Assembly (NCBI GenBank): GCA_028583405.1
Contig: CM053243.1
Coordinates: 22,842,867-22,906,866 of the forward strand
Reading direction: 5' to 3'
DNA from: Pogonophryne albipinna
Taxonomy: Eukaryota > Chordata > Actinopteri > Perciformes > Artedidraconidae
Length of the DNA: 64,000 nucleotides
Shown here: piece after piece, positions 41,058 through 53,200 of the stretch
Numbering within the stretch: the first letter of the stretch is position 1
Layout: each line of letters begins with the position of its first letter
Translations under genes and position numbers: made by a program
Notes under the pieces: generated by a model
Database searches by the model: none
What the model saw: the letters and a program-made list of their open reading frames with translations, nothing else
Told to the model about the DNA's origin: nothing

Positions 41058-43475
41058 CTGTAAGACAAACACAAGTTGAGAGGGTTGGCAACAAGGGATG
41101 GGATTTGTATTCAATGATGAGTGGGTTCCTGTGTTCTGTCAGGACTCCATTGAGCTTTTTGACAGTTTTTCATTCAAATGCAGTGATTGCGCGATTTTTG
41201 CAACTCAGGGGCGATTCAACCATATCAAATAGGTCCTCTCTGGCTTTCATACAGCATCTTTATGTCTTCAACAGAGCTAGCTTTGCTGGTAAATTAGATA
41301 TGACAAGTGAAAAACTCAGATGAAATGATGAGGTACACTTTCATAGGGCATCCATAATGTGCTCTTTACTTTTCATCTGCAGAGACTACACAGAGAAACC
41401 TCCCAACTGTAATTTCTCCAATTGCTTTTGAGTGTACATTTGTGTGAGGGTGACTGCTGTGTAATTTGTTCATTTTCTAGTGGAGACCTATTCTCAGCTG
41501 AGTGCCTTGAGCTATCGTAAATCTGTGTCCTGTCTCGAGCTGTTGTTGTTTTTCAGTCCCACCTGTGTATGGTTTAGTATTTAACTAAGGGTCCTGTCTC
41601 TGGCTGACTGGCTGAGTGCTCCCTGTGCACAAACAGAGACATGAAGGAAATGTGGAGAAGAATGGGAGAGAGCGTGAGGGGCGGGAGACGGGGAAAGAAT
41701 ACTCTGCACACAGGAGTGTATAGTCAGCACACAGACCATGGCTTAGGGTTGCGTCTGACAGAAGGTGGTGTTAATTATGGTCTGTGGAGTCTGAGAAAGC
41801 AGAAGGTGGCTAAACAGCCAGGAGTTTGCCTTTAACGGGGGAACAGTTAGCTCTGATTTAAACTCTGGGCCTCAAAGTGAAGGGAATAAACACATATTGC
41901 ATGCCTATCATGGACAAGTGAGATTTAATCAAGAGCACAGCGATAACTGTGTGTAGTACAGCATGGTTAAATAGTAGAACTATATCTGGATCCCCTGGCA
42001 ATCCTAAATAAAACGTCAGGAATGTGGGCAGGAATGTTGCCAGTGCAAATTTCTCATCCCTGCGTTGCATGTTGAGCTCCAGGCAGAGTTACATTGGTGT
42101 GTCGGGTGGTCTGGTACCAAGCGCCAGGGTGGCACGACCTACAGGCCTACCCTGCACCTCCCAGCCCTGTGTTGGATGATTATGCAGTGTGGCAGAGACA
42201 GCAGAGAGTGCTTGAGGGGAGTGGAGCAGTGCTGGGTTAATCAGCTGGCGCAGGTTCAGGGCACAGCCCACACAGACGCATGGCACAGCAGTGGAGTCAG
42301 GTAATCAGCGAAGGCAACACTCTCATTCCTTTCGCCTTATGCCTTAGCCTTTTCTTCTCTCTGTATCTCCCTGTCGTCCCCCATTTTACCTCTACTCTTT
42401 TTTTGCGTCCTTCCTCCCACTTTCTCTTTGAAGTGTGATTTAATTTCTTATAACATTTCCTATCATTTAGGATATATCTGACCTGACCTTTTGCCATGTT
42501 AACACAGGGGAGCTATACAAATAAGTATAAATAATATTATAGTATTTAAAATTAATTCATTAGATTTAGGTTTTAGGTGTTTAAAAAACTATCTATTTGG
42601 GTATTTAGTTCCCCGTCAAAATAAAATCATTAAAAGAAAACCTGAATCCTGTTACTGAGATGAGGAAATGTTCCACAGATGAAGACACGACCTGAGCATT
42701 CCCTCGGCTGTCAGTAAGCTACACTGTCAGCATGCAGCCGCGCATCATGAGGAGCAGGCTGCTGCAGAGGCCATTCATGTGTGTGGGTCGGTTCTTCTTG
42801 TGCGTGTGCTGCAACGCCGAGGTGTTGAGGGTCTAAGTTGCCAACTGCTGAGCTACTTCAGAGGCCCTCAGGGTCTCTTTACCACAGACCCGTCTGTCAC
42901 AGACAGACCACCTGCATCCCATGTCTATAGCCCACAAGTGCCTGTGCTTTACTTCGCTCCGCTCACATCAAAGCAGCGCCGCACTTAGAATGTACAGCGT
43001 CTGGGGTCTGGCTGCAGATGTGGCTTATACACAACAAGAAAAACAACATTGGAACACCGAGGACACGACATGTTTCTTTAATGGCAACGAGAATGCATCA
43101 CGGCCTAACTTCGGTCATGATGCGATTTTATGAGCCATTCACATTATTAAAGGGATAGTAAGATGTCCTCTGTCTAACCTTATAATAGCTGATGGTTTAG
43201 TGTTTGGCAGAGCTGCTTATCAGAAGACCCCAGAATTGAAGAAAATTCACGGCGTGAGTGAAACATGAGGATGGAGCGTGAAAACCCAAGGGAGGACAGT
43301 AAGACAGTCGTTTACATATATCTAAAATGGTTCTGCTTAGCTATATATTCCTTCTACATAAACTGTTTCATTCAAATATGCTTCTACATCTATTCTGTTT
43401 TCTATTATTCCAATTCTTATGCGATAAATTAAGAAAGAAAAAGGTTAATGTATGAAGGCTGTTGAATTGTCTCAC
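41058..43475 (-). other. sox6: sox6 intron between coding exons 1 and 2
   Basis: This 2418-bp intron has donor gtgaga and acceptor ttacag, and joins phase 0 to phase 0. Nothing else is recognised in it. Confidence 0.92.
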
Positions 43476-43709
43476 CATGCGCTGTTGGGCTGAAACCAGA
43501 CTGTCCCAATCGCTCTCTGGAGGCATGCTGCTGAGCGGCTGCATTTCATCAGGATGGGCTTTTCCATGGAGCAGGCTGTGCAGGGGCAGCTGTGGTGTGC
43601 CATGGGCCTCGGCACTCTCCTCTTTCTCCCAAGACAAGTGCTCCTGACTCATGGCATCATCCCCATCGACCACAGAGGCGAAAGGAGACGTGGCTTGCTT
43701 GGAAGACAT
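43476..43709 (-). CDS. sox6: sox6 coding exon 1 (start codon exon, codons 1-78)
   Basis: This exon encodes residues 1-78, from MSSKQATSPFASVVDGDD to SDWDSLVSAQQRM. The start is the ATG at 43709-43707. It matches the usual Sox6 N-terminus, and it lies only 4-7 nt after a strong acceptor (a pyrimidine run, then acagcag), so an in-frame start further upstream within this exon is impossible. The frame does run open into the intron to 43802, but that extension is intronic. The donor is ATG|gtgaga at 43476/43475, giving a phase 0 exit. The segment is acidic and low in complexity, and it diverges more between SoxD proteins than the coiled coil does. It contains the semi-conserved LPLHSLLHGKAHPDE stretch. 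Exon limits are read directly from the splice signals. The family assignment rests on recognised similarity. Confidence 0.95.
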
Positions 43710-43720
43710 AACTCTGCTGT
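43710..43720 (-). other. sox6: Tandem (NAGNAG-type) splice acceptor before the sox6 ATG
   Basis: On the minus strand a pyrimidine-rich run ends in acagcag, followed by agtt and the ATG. Either AG (43718-43717 or 43715-43714) could serve as acceptor, so the untranslated leader of this exon would be 7 or 4 nt long. Both choices leave the protein unchanged. The site shows that the ATG exon is not the first exon. Confidence 0.75.
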
Positions 43721-43895
43721 GGAGCAGAAAAAGGAGATGAGAGTCACGGAGAAGAAATGATATCTCACGATGATCATCAACAATACACGAAAAGGATTTC
43801 AATTCTAGAGTATTTGATATGCGACTAGCAGTCTTCTTTAACTGATTGTAAATGTTTTTTGTCTAAATGATGGCACTCTCGTTTAGCTGATTGTC

Positions 43896-43937
43896 AATGG
43901 CTCTAACAGGGACACGTGTAAATGGCTCTAACAGGGA
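43896..43937. repeat. 17-bp direct repeat with 25-bp period
   Basis: The word aatggctctaacaggga occurs at 43896-43912 and again at 43921-43937, separated by 8 bp. It lies about 190 bp upstream of the sox6 ATG exon and looks like a recent small tandem duplication. Confidence 0.9.
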
Positions 43938-45090
43938 TTATAAGGGGCACCTAATGTAGGCAGTCAATGCCGCATGGATTGAATGCTCCTCCTGACTTGG
44001 GCCTGTTGGTGCTCATGCCTGTGTACTTAAGAGCAGGCAGTGGGGTCCCTAATCCTTTGTTTAATGCAGATGGATGGCTTGATCTAGGCCTGGAACACTG
44101 CCTGCTTGGGTCTTGGCCCAAACCCCAAGTCAGTTACTCAGGCAGTAGGTCAGACAGGCATACGACTGCCATCCAAATAAAAACCTCACAAATAATTCAA
44201 CCCCTGTTACACAGAGATGTAAAACGGGGTTGCTTTTTCCTGTGGTAATATTCTTTTTTTCTAAGTTGATTTGATTAGGTTTTCTCCTTCAAGCATTCCA
44301 TCATTTCTTTGTGATAGTTGATTTTACTCTAAAGCAATCAAATAGAAACGTACGCCAGCCTTGTGTTCTTTTGTTTCCACTTTAAATCACGTCAAATTAG
44401 GGAATTATTAACATTTTGGTGTGACACTTTTCCCTTGGGCAAACAAATCCTACATAATCAAAATCAAAAAACTGACAGTGGAGGACTACATTCACAAATC
44501 TGTCACATGCTTTCATGAATATTACAGCGAATAGTCTACTTGACATATCAGGTGCAAAGAAAACTCATGTTAATTCTAATTTAATTATTTTTTTCTGCTT
44601 TACAAACCAACTCTTTTTGGTGTAGAATTCATACAATCAATTCAGCTTTTTCTCACAATTAATGAGGCTCCACTCTTGCTGTGTGCTACAATGAATGAAA
44701 TTAAACACTGTGCCAAGCAAATCTAATTATGCATTTGGTATTAAATTAAAAAGCGGATAATATGGCCTTCCTACTGATATGAAGTGGAGAGAAGGAGATG
44801 GAGCGTATATAACTCCTAATCTGCCTTTTCCTGAGCTGTTCTGCTTTTCAACTAAAGCACATTGACAATTGCAACAAGGATGTGACTCCTTAGAATGAGT
44901 GTATGTCCGTGTGCGACAGAAGAAGGAGAAATACTTATTAAGAGTGTGAAGGTATGGGTCTGTGTTTGTATATGACTAAATGCTCAGGGTTCTTGTACTA
45001 CATTTGATCACTGATCACCATCTGCCCGTTCTCCTGCTCTATCCACAGGGGTCAGTGTGACAGCGCTTTAGTCCCACCCTCAGTTTGCCT

Positions 45091-45126
45091 GGGGGCGGGG
45101 GGGGGGGCTTGAGAGAGGGAGGGGGG
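45091..45126 (+). other. G-rich run with G-quadruplex potential
   Basis: G5-C-G11, a 9-nt spacer, G3-A-G6: at least four G-tracts with short loops. It lies about 1.4 kb upstream of the sox6 ATG exon, on the strand opposite the sox6 coding sense. It includes a GC-box-like GGGGCGGGG. Confidence 0.5.
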
Positions 45127-45850
45127 AATCTCAAGGTTGAGGCAGGCTGTGGTGCGATGTTGTCCTTGTGCTCGGCTGAGAGTCAGACACTAACAGATAG
45201 GGAAGGACATATTCCATTTAAGAAAGGCTTTTATTAACAGTTTCTTTGGGTCTTTTAGTTCTTTTATTCACTCAAATAAGTCTGTCAAATAAGTCTTTTC
45301 AATGTAACTTTAATGAAAAGCTGAATTTGATATTGTCTTGAAGTTAGGAGTATTTGAATAGCACCTTTCAAATAACAAAGGCAATTCATAGTGCTGTACA
45401 AAGTGATACATGTAAAGCAACTTTTAAATGACAGATATATGAAAATATAAATATAATACTGAGAGAATATGAATTGATAAAAGACAGTGCAAAAGTGATG
45501 GTGCCGTTTCTATAATGAATGGCAGAAAGGTTTGATTCTCTATTGAGAAGTAAGCAGACGACTTGAGAAGTCTGGTGGGAATTAATGCTGAAATGTGGTT
45601 CAGAAATGCGCACTAGTATATCCAAATAAAACAGTACATTTGAGTTACCGCACTCTATCTAATTCTCATTCACTTATACACACACATACACACACACTGC
45701 ACACTGGCACACAGTCACAGATCAACCTGGGCAGTGAAGGAGGAGCTGGACGATGGTAGCCTAGGTTAATCTCATGTGTCTCAGCAGCTGTACAAACAAA
45801 CCCGGTATGTCAGGTATACGGCAGGGCAGGAGTGTGAAACCTGTGCCTCT

Positions 45851-45870
45851 CTGTCTGTCTGTCTGTCTGT
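45851..45870. repeat. (CTGT)5 tetranucleotide repeat
   Basis: Five perfect CTGT units. Confidence 0.95.
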
Positions 45871-48800
45871 TAACGTTCTGCCTTTTAGCCTCTGTGCCTG
45901 GATGTGTCGTCAGCTGTGTCTTTAGTGGGACTCAGCCCTCAATTTTAATCAGCCATTAAATTGTTTCCTGTAATTATATCAAATAGAAAGTGATCTCGAA
46001 ATTGGTTACTGTTAATTGAAAATCAAAAGTCAGAGCAAAGTTCAGAGCATGCATGTAGAGGGGGCAGTCGTGGGGTTTTGGAGGGCTAGAAGGGGATGCG
46101 TGTGTGCAAATATGTGTGTGGTAGGAGCAGATCGGGCACATAGATTCTGATGTATTTTTTATTCATGCAACCAAAAAGCCCAAGCCTCGAGAGCAACAAG
46201 CACCTCGTCCTCAATGGAGTGTGAGAGTGAAACAAAGCACTGCTTTTGTATTACACACTAAATCAAGTGGTATTATTTTACCACTAAAATATTCAGTCTC
46301 TCAGGCACTTTTACTTCAGTCTCCAGCCATCAGTCAAACTGCTGAGGCGTGAGTGAGAGAAGGGGATAGAGAGAGAGGAAAGGAGAGAGGGAGCGATGGA
46401 GACTCCATCCTCCTGTAACATGTGTCTACAGCAATCTTGTTAAAGAATGCAACAGATCTGCGGCAGGCTCCATAACAGTATTTGTCAGCAGGAGTTAATA
46501 ATTTATTAGCAGTGCTGGGAGGGCTGCGCGCAGGCAGCTTAAGAGTACGGAGCACCCCCTCTGCCAAGCCCCATACAATACTACCTCATATCATTGAAAG
46601 GGAAAAGGGGAAGTGCGGCAGTAATTCTCTGAAAATATCTGAGGGCAACGGTACGGTATTTTATTTCTCATATTTTGAGCAGCGATCACACAGTTCTGAG
46701 ATCTAAAGAGGTTTCTGTGCAAAAGATCAACATAGACACAACAAAGACATTTGATGAGGAAGAATATGTAGAATATGCCTGAATACAAATGTTATCCCAT
46801 TTTCTCATGGAACTAAACTTTACAGCAAGGCGTCTGAGCTTTCTGAATAAAATCTGCAAAACAACCCTGTTTGTATATCTGCAATATATTCTGGCTTTGT
46901 GAAAGGACCCTACCCTTATTAATAATTGAATACATTTAGATAATGAGCTCAACATGTGCTATAACAGACTGAACAGTAAAAATATGGTGCACTGAAGAGT
47001 TAGCTCATAAAACCTTGACAAGCTGCCCTCCCTCATGCTTGATTGCACATTAACAATAGACAACTAACCACGGTAATCAATAAGTGGATGAAATGGTGCC
47101 TTCCTTCTGAAATACAAAGCCCTAGTGACTTTGAAAACTCGAGGCAGAGACGAGGAAGGGTCAGTTCGAAAAAATAACAGGCCTATATATAGCTGACAAT
47201 ATTGGGCACATTGGAAGGATTAGGACTTAAGTTATCCAGCCACGGGCTCATATAGCCTGGAATGCCTTGAGTCATGAATTGTTCCCTGCTATAATGTTTC
47301 ATCATCGTGCAAAACAACCTCTGCTTAATTGGTGACTATTAGAGGAGTGTTGTGCAGTGCTCATCTAGGGGGTCTTGTGACTGAGGGGCCATGTGTTCTC
47401 GGCTATCCCATTTCCCCTTTCATCGTAAAAGGCTCTCACTGACTTTCACCCGCTGTATCTGCTCTGTGACACTGTTTACCTTTTAGGGACAATGGTGATA
47501 AGTAATGTCACACCATCTCCCCCACCCCACCCCCACTTGTGTTTCTCAGTACTAATGTCTTGCACCTTCAAGTTTTGATCACAAGACCCAATAGGGGAAT
47601 ATTACATGTTTTTCCTATACATGATATCAGCAGACAAAAGGAGAGAAAATCTAATAAATTATTTAAACACAAAACGTCTTTTTTTTATTTCACTGAAGGG
47701 GGGAACAGGCCATATAAGATAAAGGGCTTCACTTGTCATGTGTGACAGGGTGTACTTAATGCATGCATTCAATGTTCATGTACAAAAAGAAACAATTATA
47801 AGACATATAAAACATTTGTAAGTGTTAAAATTGACCAACTGTCTCAAGCATGAACAAAGAAACAAAGCTACAATGCCTGATCTTTTCCATTAGTTTTGTC
47901 ACTGTATAGTACTGTAGGAGCTATTTAACATCACCTAACTAAGGTCCTTAAAAAACAAACAATGTTTAATCAAAATTGTATTTAAAAACAAAGGTTATAG
48001 CTTAAAAAACAAATAGTAGAATTCCTTATTATATTTAAAAGTGAAGTAGCAAAAAATGAAAGAGTTGTGGGGCTTTAAACTGTTACGTCTGTGTGTGTGC
48101 GCACTTGTGCGTGAGTATGGGCGTGAGAGAAAGTCAGAGAGAGAGAAAATCATCTGTTTCCCTTCAGGGGTTCCTCCTGTTCTAACAGGTGTCGTGGTAG
48201 GGTTCCTCTGGGTTCTTCACCTGCCATAATGAGATATTACTACCTGACAGCTCCCAGCTGGAGGAGCATTGACACGGAATCCACCGTTTAGCACAATTAA
48301 ATTATCACCCTCCATTGTGATTGTGCCATGCTGTGCAGCAGCCAGGTTTCTGGATACATAATCAACCCGTAACACGGGCTGTACCGCTCACAGTTAGCCT
48401 CTTTTTCAGCACACACATAGCTAGACACAGAGTTCTCAAGCACATGCATCTTTACTATTGCGTGATTCCTGCAGATTTAAAGATAGGTATTCAGAAAGAA
48501 AGAGATCGCTTGCACTTTTTTTTACAAGTCTCTTTGAGTCAGTAATAGACAAATCCATTGAAATCTCTTAATTATAGATAATGATATTAAAATATAGTAA
48601 ATGGTTGGAAAAATACAGATTTTCCAACAAGATAACCTACTGTACAGTGACTGGAGAGTTGTCTCAATGAATTTGTTTAAATTGTTCCTCCATTATTGTT
48701 GACCTTCCCTTGCAAAAAGTCAACTCAATTACGGCGGCACTTCATCCTCACTTCACACTCTCTCCGGATGCCTGCTCTATTAGAAACTGCCACAGTTACC

Positions 48801-49110
48801 ACAGCTCAAATCCACACTCAAATGATAGCCACCCAGAGCAAATTAAGCAAGCCACCTGAAGTGCACACTTTACATGCTGAGCAGAGCATTGATAATTACT
48901 TTGCAGGGTAAATTATTTGCAATAATATGCTGCTAGAGGAACTGCCTTGTATCTCACTTTAAACACTTGTGCAGCTGCCATGACAGCATGGGTGGTGTCC
49001 TTGCCCCCCACACAAGGAAAAAGGCAGATGCAGGTGTGAGAGTGCTTAAGTGTCGCTGTCTGTCTACCCGGGAAGGGTCGATGGGCACTCACACACTCCC
49101 TCGTTGCCCC

Positions 49111-49153
49111 CTCCACCTCCTCCTCCTCCTCTTACTCCTCCTCCTCCTCCTCC
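49111..49153. repeat. Imperfect (CTC)n trinucleotide tract
   Basis: CTC/TCC repeats with two interruptions (cca and tta), pyrimidine-only over most of the length on the plus strand. The poly-Leu and poly-Pro open frames across it are not credible genes. Confidence 0.9.
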
Positions 49154-50218
49154 TTCTTTTTCGGTCCCCTGGGCCTTAGGCCTTCTTCCTGGTCCCAGGA
49201 CACAAGCTCAGAGTTGGATGGCATTACAGCTTCTCAGTTCCCCAGGACACACACAAGTTCACTCATGCATATGCTTTCACAAATGAAGAATGGGTGTCCA
49301 AAAAAATTCATCGCAGGCCTTTTTTTTTTACTGTTGTGCATCATTCTGTAATAGAACGTATCCAATAGAAAAGTAGCATACTGGATGTGACTCAGGCACA
49401 CACAGAATAAATAAACAGTAGCTGGACAACAACTTCAGCAGCCTCATTCACAAGACAAACTGTTTCCCTTCCCGAGAGTAGGACAACAATTGAGACAAGA
49501 AAAGCCTCTTGTTGTTCTACCTCTCTTTCTTTCTTTAACTTTCCTTTTTTTCTGTGGGCCTGCTGGGGGATGGAGTTCCCAAAGAGACTTCTGTTGCTGC
49601 TGCTGCACTTAAGCAAACCTCACAGCGAGTCAAGCCATCAACCAACACAAGCCTATTTGCTGAGCAACAGTGGAGCTTTGTGGCTTGCCTAGTAGTTGAC
49701 AGTAAGTTATGAGCCCTTTGTGAGCAGGAGAAGGAAAACAGAGATCGGAATTTGGCAGGAACATAATAATACAGAATTCTCCTGTTCATGGAACCTGACA
49801 TTTTCATGGAAACAATCGAGCATTGTTGAAGGAAAGAAAAGCATCGGTGACAGATGAAATATAGAGTGGGGCCCCCCTTTTTGTTAAACAGTAAACAAAG
49901 CTCTATTCAGACAAGGTCCATTCTGTCATTTATAAAGATAACTACTTCTGTGCAATGGAGAGTTTGCAGCGAAATGGCTGCACTTCAACACATCGAGTGT
50001 AACATTTCTAACAGTTGCCAGAAAAGTGAGTTGAGGAGCTAGCTAAGGGGTGCCAAACACAAGTGAACGGATGCATCCCAAGTTAGACATCTGAAAATAG
50101 GAGTATAAGTTTAAAAGAAGAAAGAAGGACAATTCTCAAGGACAATAACTTATATAATAAAGGAAACATTTTGCAGGGAGCATGGTCACTGCAGACTCTG
50201 TAGGTTTATCAAAGCAAA

Positions 50219-50233
50219 GGGGGGGGGGGGGGG
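50219..50233. repeat. G15 homopolymer
   Basis: Fifteen consecutive G. The exact length is prone to sequencing or assembly error. Confidence 0.9.
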
Positions 50234-53200
50234 TGTTATTGTGCTGTATGAAAGGTGAAGCAGGGCCTCAGTCTTTGGTCTTGCCTACGTTAGGTCATCA
50301 TTGGCAACCCTAGTGCCCAGCAGAGAGCTGGTATAACTGCTGATGGTTTGGACATCTGTATTAACGAATTAGTTTCCCACTCTCCGACACTATCCTTGTT
50401 TTTTTCTTTATGCTAATCTAGAATGCTTCACAAGTCCTCGTCAACAAAAAGGCACATTGAAAATGACGACCAAAAAGATTAGTAATCTTGTTCCCTTTAC
50501 ATTATCATCTAATAAATAGATGTTTGTAGATTGGGGAAAACGAGGAAACCTTCAACACTGTTGTTATTAAGCGGCTTTATGCTGTGAGGACAGCATCTCA
50601 TTAGCCACAGTTAGACCCACCTCTAATTCTTTAGGTTGTTTTTTTTCCTTTTCTGCTATTCTTTTTCTCTTTCTGAATAACTTAATGGTATTCATTGAGC
50701 ACCCTCACACAAGGGAAGGCACACAAATCTGTCTCCCCTTGTGACAACTGGACTTCTTTTCCATCTTTGTCTTTGGGGCCTTGTGTGTTTTTAAGGACTG
50801 TGAGAAGAAGGGCTGGGATAGAATCTGGGAGGGGAAAGAGTATCCACATTTCATCTGACACATCAATTGGAAAATCAAAACAGGGGTAGTTCATTTGCTC
50901 CACCCAGATGAGGCCATCTAGCAGAGCCATGATGAATAGGGGTCAGGCAAGCCACACCTCAAAGATTTATGATTAAGGCTTATTATGTTGGGAAACTGAC
51001 ATTGATTGCTGATTTAAACCACTGAAACCAATTAATTTGCCAGTGCTGAATAGGAAGCATGGTCAACAGTGTGTGTCATTCTGACAGGTTGGACATGAAG
51101 AAGCAGAGCAAAAGTGAAGGTATAAATGAATGGCTGGCACACAGCCCTGTTTGGAGGTGGTTAAAAGTGACCATGAGTGATTGACAGCTGATACAAAAAA
51201 ATGCAAGAGACTGGAGAAAAAATGAGATCTGGAGAGCAAAACCCGAAACCACAGCCACTGATCTGGGTAATTGCCCAAAAATTTGGTTCAGCGAAGACAT
51301 GTACAAGCTGCTGTTTTAGCAATGCTAAGATGGTTTCATTTATGGACTGGCACTGAGAAAACCTGAGTAAATGAATGTGAAACATAGCCCTGATAAAATC
51401 AGAGCTGACAGACATGGTTGAACAGAAAAATGTGCTGTATTTCCCCTCCAGGGAAGCGGGCACTGTAGTGGATTAGATGCTGACAAAAACTCAAAATGCT
51501 TCAGTGGTCCATACTGCTAACCATGTGTCTGACCCTTATACTGTGCAACTACTGTACTCTTCTCTACATCTGTTCAGCGCAATGCATACAAAAAGAAGCA
51601 GGAGCTGCAAGTGATACCTACCACGATCTATTACTCGAGTGATTTTTGTGCTGTGTTTACAACAAATGCCAAATTACGCTCGGTTGCATGTTATTTTCCT
51701 CTGTGGTTGTTGTGTTTACAAATACCTTTTCCACTGTGTTAGCTTCTCCTTTCTTCTTTTGCTGGCTTGCCCAGAGGACGCATGCATCATGACAGTGCTT
51801 CAAAATGAAATCATTAACTTAATTGCTTTCTTAAAAAGCCACAAGTGTGCGGCAGGATTTGTGTGTGTGTTTGGCTGAGGGCCATGGGCCTCTGGTTCCC
51901 AGGCAGCCTGTGCCCCAGCTCTGTTGTGGTTCCCTGCCACCACACTCATTATGCTCAGCCTCAGCACAGCACGGCGCAGGGCTGCGGCTCGCCTCACTCA
52001 CTGGGCTAGTAGGAAATAATCTGGTAATCTCAAACTACTCCTATATTTCAACTGGGGCCCCATTCACACAAAGAGACCCTTTGTCTGGATCATTGGGACC
52101 CTTGGAATCTCAATCGGGGAATCACTCAAAAACACATTAAACAAATATGGTTTTATATTTGATGCTGAAAGCTTAAAAGGGAATTTTCCGTTGAGCTGAC
52201 CTGTGATTTAAAACTCCCATGATATCAAACAACTTAACTGTGCCTTTGCAAAATGCTTACATACTTAAATAATGGAAAAATATCAGTGTCAAATATATTT
52301 GAACATACATTAAAAAAACTATAAATATAAAACATGTATGTGGAATTTACACAAATAGATAAATGCACACACAGATGAAAAAGAACAACTTGAAAACTGT
52401 ATCAATCTGCCTCAGATAGATTTCAATAAACAAAGCAAACAGAAGGAAAGGCAATAGCCGGTGAAGGCCAGACAAATATTTGATAAGAAGATAAGGACTG
52501 TAGCTGAGCTGTATGACAGGGTAGCTGAGGACCCCACCTACCAATCCCCCCAACACACACCCACACACCTAACCCTCAACCCTGACTGTCTATCTGCTCT
52601 CCCCTGAGCTGAAGGCAGCAGATGTGTCTTTCACAGCCTGTGGAGTGTGTAACCAATCTGCAAACAATAGCTGGAACTTGACAAAGGTCGTTGCACTTGC
52701 AACACACGCTTTACAGTAAAGGGCAGTCAAATCCCTTTGGCCACTTAGCTTAACCATGCCCTTTAGTTCTTTTTTTCTACTTTACACACCACATAACAGG
52801 CATTTGCCTTTGAACGCAAGCGCGGTCCATACATTGTGTATTGTCTGTCAGTGTCTAGGCCTATTAGCCACTATAATGCTATTTGAGCTCCTATGTAAGC
52901 CCCTTAACAAAGTTTAAGTCACCTTTTTGACCTCCTGTTAAACAGTTGGTGTAAACATGTTCAATCCTATTAATATACTAATATACATGGGCCTGGGTAA
53001 AGTGCCACAGTGACATTGCCACAGTGACCATGTGCTAGAATCCTGCTCTGAGTCTTAATTACATCAGACAGGCATGACAGGGAAAAAGAGCCAGCACCAG
53101 CCATGCTTCTAATACCTTCCACAGTGACAACAGGATGTGGGGATACACAGTTTTAATACATTTCGGGAAATACAAAATATACTTAGGAAATGTATGCCTA

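Noticed and set aside
40689..41323. Long plus-strand open frame (about 211 codons) across sox6 exon 2
   Set aside because: It is the antisense shadow of the conserved exon 2 on the minus strand plus flanking intron. The translated sequence has no recognisable domain.
43710..43802. Upstream extension of the exon 1 frame to a Met at 43802-43800
   Set aside because: This sequence lies on the intron side of a strong pyrimidine tract and acceptor, and the usual Sox6 start is the ATG at 43709.
46050..46075. CTCF-like core (agagggggcag)
   Set aside because: Only part of the CTCF consensus matches and the flanking positions do not, so it is too weak to report as a site.
49050..49286. Proline-rich and leucine-rich open frames
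   Set aside because: They are produced by the CTC trinucleotide tract.
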